Shown here piece by piece: positions 1 to 6,700 of a stretch of DNA of 8,087 nt. The number at the start of each line of letters is the position of its first letter. Within the stretch, counting starts at the first letter, position 1. The notes under the pieces are model-generated. The model had not been told where the DNA came from. It ran no database searches and saw only the letters and a program-made list of their open reading frames with translations. The stretch comes from an uncultured Chloroflexota bacterium. Lineage in GTDB: Bacteria > Chloroflexota > Anaerolineae > Promineifilales > Promineifilaceae. A program made the translations under genes and the position numbers. Where the stretch lies: contig CALFEW010000844.1 in the NCBI GenBank assembly GCA_937958365.1, forward strand, positions 1 to 8,087, written 5' to 3'.

Positions 1-201
1 ATACCCTGCTGCGGCGTCATCATCGGATACTCTCACCACGCCGCTGCCATCCGGGGGAATAAGCGCGCCAGAGCTTAGGCCGCTGTCGAGCGGCTCGCTC
101 GCGCCCAACAGCTCTTCCAGCCGCCGCACGCGGCGCAAGAGCGCGTCCACGTCGTCCAGGATGTTGTTGCGCTGAGCGTCTCTGGTTAGCAGGCTGGTCA
201 T
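1..201 (-). CDS. N-terminal part of a further tail gene, probable tail fibre/receptor-binding protein (3' end cut by window edge)
   Basis: An uninterrupted frame of 67 codons runs from the ATG at 201-199 off the left edge. The start overlaps the TGA of the upstream gene in an ATGA arrangement. An AGGAG site lies 7 bases before it, so the start is well supported. The peptide opens MTSLLTRDAQRNNILDDV and continues with a short charged amphipathic helix (DDVDALLRRVRRLEELLG), likely a small coiled coil that could trimerise. A Gly/Pro/Ser-rich linker follows, then GSGVVRVSDDDAAAGY. That last segment resembles a strand-turn often seen near the N-terminus of phage tail fibre and appendage proteins. 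Position after the Tal-like gene also suits a fibre or baseplate appendage. Function is inferred, as only the leader is visible. Confidence 0.75.
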   Translation of the reverse strand, partial: MTSLLTRDAQRNNILDDVDALLRRVRRLEELLGASEPLDSGLSSGALIPPDGSGVVRVSDDDAAAGY

Positions 202-1211
202 TCCGTTTCTCCTACCAGCAAATTACACACGCCGGCCTGCGGCATGTATTCCCGCCCAAATACCTGCACCCGTCCGGTAAAGCCGTCAAACCCAAAACGG
301 GGTACATAAGCCTCCAGCGAATCGCCCACGTCGTATTCGCTGAAGCGGGCCGGGAAACTGTTTAGCACTTCCAACGTCAAGGCTCGCACCGGCTCTGCGC
401 TGCCCGCCAGCAGTTGGTCGCCTAACGCCCCCAGTACGGCCGTGCTGCTTACGCTGGAGTTAATCGAAGAGCCTTCTCTCCGACGGTATTGCCCCATGCT
501 GCTCAGGTTGCTGCGGTCAGCAACCGGACGCGATGCGCCCCAGGTGTTGCCGCTGCCAGCGACATGCCACAGGTTGATAATCGTCCCCTGCTCATTCAGG
601 CTGGCTTTTGTGACATTACGGCCGTCCACTAAACTTAAATTCGTATGGTCTCGCCCACGTCGTTGGGCGAAATGAGCCGTAAACGTGATACGGCCGTTCA
701 CCAACGAGGGCGTGACGAAGAAATCGCCGCCCGTAAACTCGACCAGCTCATTGGCGACGGCCAGCAGTTCCTTGTAGTGGTAATCCTGGTCATACAGCTC
801 GCCGCCATACCACACGCTGCCAACTTCCAGGCCAGTGGGGGCGGTGTTGTTTGCATTGACAATCACGTCACGAAAGATTTTCCCGGCGCTGGCTCCCATG
901 TAGACCTCGCTGCGGCCTGTTTGCCGCAAGGCCAGGAGGCGTTCGCCTGAATAGCCATTAATCGAAATCGTTCCGTCTTCCCACTGGCGAGGCGTATCCA
1001 GAATGCCACCCCAGTCCGGCAAGCCGTTGTCAAATTGCAGCAAGGCGGCCGCGCCAAAGCGCAGCAAATCCCCATACTTCGCCACGTCGCGCCGGGGGAC
1101 CCGCGCCGTCACCTGCCCCACGCCGTTTTTGCGCCAGACAACCTGCTCTACCAGAGCGTCTAACGTCCCCAGCGCGCGGCCGGTCGTGTCACCTACCACG
1201 AAGCTGAACAT
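198..1211 (-). CDS. Tail protein, ReqiPepy6 Gp37-like / Tal-type baseplate hub
   Basis: A 337-residue protein resembling the siphovirus ReqiPepy6 Gp37-like family, which occupies the place of the tail-associated (Tal) hub protein below Dit. Visible hallmarks are an early VVWRKNGVGQVTARVP segment, a DWGGILDTP turn (about 66-74), an INGYSGERLLALR strand-helix, a FTGGDFFVTPSLVNGRITF stretch, the LVDGRNVTKASLNEQGTIIN segment and a late SEYDVGDSLEAYVP motif. Together these match the gp27-like hub architecture of two beta domains with intervening helices. It is compact and shows no obvious lysin or peptidase domain, so wall degradation, if present, must come from elsewhere. The ATG at 1211 overlaps the upstream TAA (TAATG) and has a GGAGG site, implying coupled translation with the Dit-like gene. 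Its own TGA overlaps the next ATG. Confidence 0.75.
   Translation of the reverse strand: MFSFVVGDTTGRALGTLDALVEQVVWRKNGVGQVTARVPRRDVAKYGDLLRFGAAALLQFDNGLPDWGGILDTPRQWEDGTISINGYSGERLLALRQTGRSEVYMGASAGKIFRDVIVNANNTAPTGLEVGSVWYGGELYDQDYHYKELLAVANELVEFTGGDFFVTPSLVNGRITFTAHFAQRRGRDHTNLSLVDGRNVTKASLNEQGTIINLWHVAGSGNTWGASRPVADRSNLSSMGQYRRREGSSINSSVSSTAVLGALGDQLLAGSAEPVRALTLEVLNSFPARFSEYDVGDSLEAYVPRFGFDGFTGRVQVFGREYMPQAGVCNLLVGETE
209..213 (-). promoter_or_regulatory. Ribosome-binding site (AGGAG) for the left-edge tail gene
   Basis: AGGAG at 213-209 on the minus strand, 7 bases before the ATG at 201. Near-ideal spacing, lying within the last codons of the Gp37-like gene. It is the main reason to accept the short edge reading frame as a real gene. 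Confidence 0.8.
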
Positions 1212-3655
1212 TAGTGGTAGTACCTCCGATAAAATTCCACTTCCACTTCAATGTCAGCAATTGCCGCGCCGGTAAACTTGAGCGTGGTGTACCCGGCCGC
1301 CAGAGGCAGCCAATACTGACGCGCCTGGCCGATAGGCGTGACGGCCTGCCCCTGGAGGCTGTGGTCTGCCAGGTAGACCACACGGCCGTTGCTCGTGTCA
1401 ATTTCCAGCGTTTCGTCCAGTTGCATGCTCAATTGCACGTACAGACCGTCACCGACGAGTGGCTCGACCCAATCTCCCGGCAGGACCATGAAGCTGTCAA
1501 AATAAGCGCCGCGGGCCGGGTCGCTAATGCCACCCCAGGCCCCGTATTGGCCTACAAGAAGCCGCAGGCCGTTGGCGCTAGTGGGTTTTTGCAAAACCTT
1601 CTGTCGCACAGCCCAATCGCTGCCGGAGGGGAAGCCGATTTCCACCGTACTCACGACACTGCCCCCGCTGCCTGTCAGCCACTGCGCCCACACGCTGCCA
1701 ACGCCCAGGCCGCTTGCCCCTGGCTTTGCGGCGAATGACACAAGCGCGCCGCTGCGTGGCACGGCCACGTAAGGGGATAGAACGTAGTTGTCCTCGTTCA
1801 GTGAATCGCCATACCAGCCAATTAACAGCGCGTAGGAACCTGCATACACGTCGGTGTTTTGGCGTGTGAGCCAGCCGCCAGGCGCGTCGGACCAGTTGTC
1901 CGTACCGCTTTCAAACGAGCCATCAACCACAGCGTTGGCCGAAACGTCAGCCAGGCTGCCCACATAGGTAATTGTCAGGTCCAGCGAGTAGTTGTTGGTT
2001 TCGACGCCCATTGCCACCACCGGCGTCTGTGTGTTGTCAAGTGTCAGGTTTGCTCCACCAATGCCCATGTAAGCCTGGAAATGGGCGGCCACCACGCCGC
2101 CTATTTGTAGCTGCGCGCGCACTTCCGGCGCGCCACGGCCGTTCTCATCGGTGCAGTCAACGAGGGGCGTCCAGGAGACAAAGGTATCGCGCGGGGTGGG
2201 CGCGTTGATTGCCTCGATCAGCGTACCGGAACGGTAAAATCCAGCCTGCCAATACTGCTCGTCATCTATTGTGAATGCGCTGTCGAGGTATAGATGGCCT
2301 GACGTTAGCCAGAGCTGGCTGATGCCGCACGCATTGGTGATGATCAACTCGCCAAAAGACGGATTATTGGTTTTTGTGTACTCTATAGCGATGCCTGCCC
2401 AGGGCCAGGGGGATGTAGTTGGACCGGCAACGGGTGGTGTATCCGAATAAAAGTACGTCAGTCTACTACTCCGATAGTAGCCCCATCCGGCCCGGTCCAA
2501 TCCCTCCACGCCTAGCAGCGTGTAGACCCAGTAGCTATTCGTCGAGGCTGCAAGGTCAAATACTGGCGCGAACTCACTGCCAGCCAGGTTGTATACGGCC
2601 GTTGGGTTGCCATACAACACGTAGACGCTGTGCTGAATCCAGTATGCCGTGTCGGTGGTTGTGTGCGCGGCGGCAGCCGTGCCATGCGCAGCGCGGGTGA
2701 TGCCGGTGAATTGTTTGGTGCTGTTGATTTTGCCGGTGTAGAGAAATGCCTCGTCGTCTATGAGCAGGATGCCTGACGACGGGAAATTCTCAATGGTGAA
2801 CGAAGCCGTGCCGGTCAGCTTGATATACTCGATGTCTCCACTGGACGGGATCGCCTCGGCCAGCAGGCCGCTTTGCGCTGGCTGGAATGACATGAATGTC
2901 CAAATTTTGGTGGCCGAGGTGTTCATGCCGGATATGAACCGCGAGATGGCCTGGCCGTCTCGCTGCACCATCACGTCGTCACCATCCGCCTGCATTTTGC
3001 CGGCCGTTACCAGAGTGGAGGTAATCCAGCCACCGTTGGTCAGCTCCACCGGGTGATTGCTCGCCGCATACGGTGAGCGCCAGACGATGGGAATCCATCG
3101 CTTGTAAGTGTACTGGCCGGTCTGCGCCTCGGTTGGCGTCAGGCGAACGGTGGGATTCACCACGTCCTCGCCATCGTTGTGAATGGTTTCCAACTGACCG
3201 CTGGCTGCCAGCGTGAGCAATTCGGTTACGGCCGTCGCGTCACGGTAGCGATAGTCCGGATCGTAATAGCCGTCTGGCTGGAGTATGGCCGCAAATGCGT
3301 AGCCCGCGGCGCCGTCTATCTGCACCAGCGAGGTGGGCAATGCGTAAATGACGCGCTCCCGGCCGCTATCGTCATCGGCTATTACCAGCGGCCTGGCCTG
3401 GCCGTTTTTGCCGTCAAACCATTGGTGCAGGCGGGTGCGCAGCGCGTCCGCATTGTCGGTGTCCTCGATGGAAATTTGCAGTGGTGGCAACGTGTGGTTA
3501 GCGCCGTAGCGCACGGCCGTGATGACCGGCGCGGCCTGGTGCCGCTCGGCGGTGATGGCCTCCAGTGGCGGCAGGCCGTATGATTTTTGCATGACGGCCG
3601 TGAAATTGACGCCGTCGTTGATTTCTGTGTGCCCGTTCCAGGAGACGATTTTCAT
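1211..3655 (-). CDS. Distal tail (Dit)-like protein with large insertion carrying a carbohydrate-binding-like domain
   Basis: This is a likely baseplate-hub protein of 814 residues that joins the tail tube to the tip complex. It directly follows the tape measure gene, the usual place for Dit. Residues 1-175 resemble a Dit/siphovirus tail N-terminal domain: KIVSWNGHTEIND start, then IYALPTSLVQIDG and an NPTVRLTP strand. Residues about 735-814 resemble a Dit-type C-terminal domain, with ETLEIDTSNGRVVYL, YWLPLAAGYTTLKFTG and ending RRYYH. Between them lie about 550 extra residues: a small FTGITRAAHGTAAAAH module (about 276-341), further beta-rich sequence, and a jelly-roll-like domain (about 574-726). 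Ordinary Dit proteins are about 250-300 residues. The ATG at 3655 fits the family N-terminus. It lacks a good ribosome-binding site: a GGGGAG lies 32 bases upstream, too far to serve. An in-frame TTG at 3718 sits in the centre of the palindrome and is unlikely. The stop overlaps the next start by one base. Confidence 0.72.
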   Translation of the reverse strand: MKIVSWNGHTEINDGVNFTAVMQKSYGLPPLEAITAERHQAAPVITAVRYGANHTLPPLQISIEDTDNADALRTRLHQWFDGKNGQARPLVIADDDSGRERVIYALPTSLVQIDGAAGYAFAAILQPDGYYDPDYRYRDATAVTELLTLAASGQLETIHNDGEDVVNPTVRLTPTEAQTGQYTYKRWIPIVWRSPYAASNHPVELTNGGWITSTLVTAGKMQADGDDVMVQRDGQAISRFISGMNTSATKIWTFMSFQPAQSGLLAEAIPSSGDIEYIKLTGTASFTIENFPSSGILLIDDEAFLYTGKINSTKQFTGITRAAHGTAAAAHTTTDTAYWIQHSVYVLYGNPTAVYNLAGSEFAPVFDLAASTNSYWVYTLLGVEGLDRAGWGYYRSSRLTYFYSDTPPVAGPTTSPWPWAGIAIEYTKTNNPSFGELIITNACGISQLWLTSGHLYLDSAFTIDDEQYWQAGFYRSGTLIEAINAPTPRDTFVSWTPLVDCTDENGRGAPEVRAQLQIGGVVAAHFQAYMGIGGANLTLDNTQTPVVAMGVETNNYSLDLTITYVGSLADVSANAVVDGSFESGTDNWSDAPGGWLTRQNTDVYAGSYALLIGWYGDSLNEDNYVLSPYVAVPRSGALVSFAAKPGASGLGVGSVWAQWLTGSGGSVVSTVEIGFPSGSDWAVRQKVLQKPTSANGLRLLVGQYGAWGGISDPARGAYFDSFMVLPGDWVEPLVGDGLYVQLSMQLDETLEIDTSNGRVVYLADHSLQGQAVTPIGQARQYWLPLAAGYTTLKFTGAAIADIEVEVEFYRRYYH
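1223..1227 (-). promoter_or_regulatory. Ribosome-binding site (GGAGG) for the Gp37-like gene
   Basis: On the minus strand GGAGG occupies 1227-1223, 11 bases before the ATG at 1211 and inside the end of the upstream coding sequence. It fixes the start at 1211. The spacing is slightly long, but together with the one-base stop/start overlap it favours translational coupling. Confidence 0.75.
1478..1936 (-). other. CBM4/9-like jelly-roll domain encoded within the Dit-like gene
   Basis: Residues about 574-726 of the Dit-like protein show the layout of carbohydrate-binding modules of the CBM4/9 type. They open with VVDGSFESGTDNW, followed by a GSYALLIG strand, a YVAVPRSGALVSFAAK strand pair, an aromatic-rich middle (WAQWL, DWAVRQ) and a closing AYFDSFMVLPGD strand. 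This fold is common in tail adsorption proteins, where it binds cell-surface glycans. Domain recognition is by pattern only. It could be a generic jelly roll without sugar binding. Confidence 0.55.
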
Positions 3656-3700
3656 GCTGATGATGATACCGGCTGGCCTGTTGGATACTCCCCACAAAGC

Positions 3701-3736
3701 AAAACGGCCGTCTCTCAATTGAGAGACGGCCGTTTT
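3701..3736 (-). terminator. Perfect 36-bp palindrome: probable intrinsic terminator or attenuator after the tape measure gene
   Basis: The left half reads AAAACGGCCGTCTCTCAA and the right half is its exact reverse complement, centred between 3718 and 3719. The RNA from either strand would form a 16-bp stem with an AAUU loop. On the minus strand the stem ends in UUUU followed by GCUUU, a short U-tract typical of factor-independent terminators. It starts 22 bases after the tape measure stop codon and ends 45 bases before the ATG of the next gene. Being symmetrical, it could act in both directions. No convincing promoter is visible between it and the next gene, so partial read-through (attenuation) or mRNA end protection is more plausible than complete termination. 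Each arm contains one ACGGCCGT octamer. Confidence 0.7.
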
Positions 3737-3758
3737 AGGTGATCAGTGGAAACGGCCG

Positions 3759-6700
3759 TTACCCCCTTCCGGCCAGTTTTTTCAAGTCCGCCAGGACACC
3801 ACTCCCGCTCGTCGCCTCCTGGACGTAAATCGGCGCGTAGAAATGGTAATGTTCCGCGCCCGCCGTCGCCGTCGCCGGGGCTGATCCGCGGCCCGTGAGG
3901 CCCAGCGCCGGCGCGGACTGTGAACTGGCCAGCAGTCCGGCATACTGCTGTGCTGTGTTGATGGTTGGTTGAATAGCCGAGGAAACGGCGGTTTGCAGCC
4001 GATCTTGCATGGACTCAATGCCGCGTACCATGCCGAGGATGCTCATGCGGCCAAAATCCGTAAAAACTTTGGATGGCGAGGCGATACCCAAAAGCCGCTT
4101 TGCCGCTTCGATGGCATCCTCTACCACGCCGGTTACGGAGTCAATGAGCGCCCCCGCCATAGCCATGGCGCCGTCTTTGAGCGACGTCATGAGGTTTTCA
4201 CCAACGCTGCGGAAATCTTCTTTCTTCTTATCTATCCAGTCCCAAATCTCCTGAATCTTGTCGGTAACGGCCGTGTATATCTCCTCCGCCTTGTCGGTAA
4301 CGGTCTTCACAATGGCCTTCCAAATGTCCGACAGTTTGGTAGATATTTCGTCCCATTTCGTATCCCACCAAGTCTTTAGCTCATCGAGCTTCGTGGTAAC
4401 AGCCGTGTAAACGGCAAGTATTTGCTCGCCAATGAAGGTGACAATGGCCGTCCAGATCTCCGACAGCTTGGTGGATATTTCGTCCCATTTCGTATCCCAC
4501 CAAGTCTTTAGCTCATCGAGCTTTGTGGTAACGGTCGTGTATATCTCCAGGATTTTCGTGCTGACGGCCGTAGTAATAGCCAGCCATATCTCAGAAACCT
4601 TGGCGGAGATGGACCCCCAGGTGGTATCCCACCATAGTCGCAACGCCTGAACCTTCTCCGTAACCGTCGTGTAGAGTAACCATGCCATCTCGGTAACGGT
4701 GGCAACAATCTCTGACCACGTGTCAGTTAGCACTTGCCGTATGGCCTCTATTTTTGTCGAGATACTCTCGCTGATACGCCCCCATACTGTGGACACAATC
4801 AGCTTTACGTCTTCCCATATGGCGGCCCACCTATCCCGCATCTTGTCAAAATCCAGTCCCATACTGGCAAAAATCCCGCGCAAAATATTCAGCAAGCTCT
4901 CGCGCACGGCCGCTAACTTCTCCTCGACAACCGTCTTGATCGCCTCAAATGCCAAACCGGGTATGGACTTAAGTAATTCCCAATTACTGCGCCATAGATC
5001 AGTGAACTGCCCCCATCTCGTTGAGACCCAAGTAACAATGCTGGTCAGGAAATTATCAAATTTCTCCTTGACGTTATCCCAGGCCATCTGGACAATTTTT
5101 TTCAGGAGAACCCAGTTAGCTCGCCATTGCGCCGTGAACTTTGACCATCCGGTAGTCGCCCAAGTGACAATCCCGGTCAGGAATCCATTGAATTTTTTCT
5201 TGACGCTGTCCCAGGCTAACCGTACTATCTCCTTAGCCAGTTCCCAGTTGCCACGCCATTGCTCCGTTACTGTGGCCCAGTCCGTACCAAACCAACCCGT
5301 TACCCAATTGAGAAACGCCCCAAATGCCAGTTTGATTGATTCCCAAGCGCTGGCGACCGCGCCTTTGGCCGTCTCCCACGCGCCCGCCCAATCGCCGTTG
5401 ATGACCTGTAAGACAATAGTCACCAGATTCAGGAACAGCGTCACCAGGCCACCTAACAGCGGAGATACCACGTTCCATAGTCCGAGCAGCCCGGCCTGCC
5501 CCTTCGTCGAGAACTCGATGAATTTCAGCGCCAGGTCGCCCAACTTCTGGCCGACCTCTTCTATTAACGGCCGGTTGTCCTCGAACCACGCGGAGATTTT
5601 CTCGAACTGCACGACGACGAAATCACGAATGCTGCCGCCAACCTCAACCAATTTGCGGCCCACGTTACCAAACGTGCGATCCGCAAATTCAGTGATCGGG
5701 CCGCGATTCTCGTCGAACCAGCCGCGCAGCCTCCCCAGCGAGTCTTGCAGACGGCCGTTTGCCCCAGACATGAACCCGGTAGCCGTTGCCCATTTACCAC
5801 TTATGGTTCCGGCCAGGTTGCCCCATGTCTCGCCCAGGCCGGTTGCCGCGTCCGTCAGCGGCGCAAACTCCGCCTCGATGTCTGCCATCAACTGGTCAAT
5901 GACATTCGGGACCTTCTCGGCGTTTTTAGTCACCTCATCAGCGGCCAGGCCCATCCCGTCGCCCAGGCCCGCCATGCCTTCCTCAATGTCCCCCAGCACC
6001 GAATCTGCGCCGCCCAGCGCGTCGGCGATAGAGCCGCCCATGTCGCCGATGCCCTCGGCGAGTTGCGCCAGCAGATCCATCTGCTCGCGCATCAGGTCGT
6101 TTTGTTTCTCCTGCGCATCAATCATCGCCTTGGCGACGGCCATTCGTTCCTGCGCCGATTTCTGCTGTGCCTCAGCCGCCGCCAACTCCGCTTCGGCCAG
6201 AGCCATTGCCGCTGCCTGCTGCGTCTGCGCTTCCGCTTTAGCAGCGTCGGCCGCCGCCTGCGCCGCGTCCAACTTCTCCTGCGCTGCGTCAACGGCCGTA
6301 TCCCGCTCGTTTTCGGTTTCCCGGATGTTTTGGCGTAGCTGGAGTTCCTGCAACTCCAGCATGAGCAGTTGACGTTCAGAGCCATCAACGGCCGTTGTCG
6401 CCAAAATTTCCTGAATTTCCGTCATTCGCTCCGCGTCGCGTATCGCCTGGCGCTGGTCCTGGATGTCCTGCACCTGCGCGTTCAGCGGTTCCAGGATGCG
6501 GTTGTACCGCTCAGTGATGCGGTTTACGTTGGCCTGCGCTGCGGCAACCCGCTCGTTGGCGCGCTGAAGGTTTTGCAGCGCGTTGGCGTACCGGTTTACC
6601 TGCTGCCCCAGGTCGCCGCCATACGCCTCGGCCAGCTCGCGCACGGCTTCCACGTCGCCATCCGACATCTCCCGGATCGAGGACAGCAGCTCCTGCGCCC

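Larger units (their letters stand above)
4254..5477 (-). repeat. 11-residue (hendecad) Trp/hydrophobic repeat region of the tape measure protein
   Basis: Counting from the ATG at 8057, every eleventh residue from W861 to I1268 is hydrophobic without a break in register: 38 positions, 20 of them Trp (for example 894, 905, 927, 938, 949, 971, 982, 993, 1015, 1026, 1081, 1092, 1114, 1147, 1158, 1191, 1202, 1235, 1246) and the rest Leu, Ile, Val, Phe or Ala. Higher-order units of 44 residues (4 x 11) are laid on top. Tape measure proteins are known to carry helical repeats based on an 11-residue period with conserved aromatic residues, so this supports the assignment and suggests a long helical rod spaced for contact with tail-tube rings. 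The contact role is inference. Confidence 0.85.

Noticed and set aside
1211..3655. Diversity-generating retroelement variable region in the adsorption-related genes
   Set aside because: I saw no template repeat, reverse transcriptase or A-substitution pattern in the window.
3656..3700. Promoter for the Dit-like gene after the hairpin
   Set aside because: A GTATCAT could be read as a poor -10 element, but no -35 element at suitable spacing is convincing.
3656..3718. TTG at 3718 as start of the Dit-like protein (835 residues)
   Set aside because: This codon lies in the centre of the 36-bp palindrome and the 21 extra residues do not resemble the family. ATG at 3655 gives the expected KIVSWNGHTEIND-type N-terminus.
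3701..3736. Phage attachment site or transposon terminal inverted repeat
   Set aside because: There is no integrase or transposase nearby and no second copy in the window. The position just after a stop codon with T-tracts fits a transcription hairpin better.
4329..4725. CRISPR array or other non-coding direct-repeat array
   Set aside because: The repeats are in frame, 132 bases apart, 72 bases long and encode helical protein units. Spacer/repeat sizes do not fit CRISPR.
4699..6372. Plus-strand open frame of 557 codons opposite the tape measure gene
   Set aside because: It is the antisense shadow of a coiled-coil, Ala-rich coding region. The product is low-complexity Ser/Ala/Pro with no domain pattern, there is no convincing ribosome-binding site, and the minus-strand frame is clearly the real gene.
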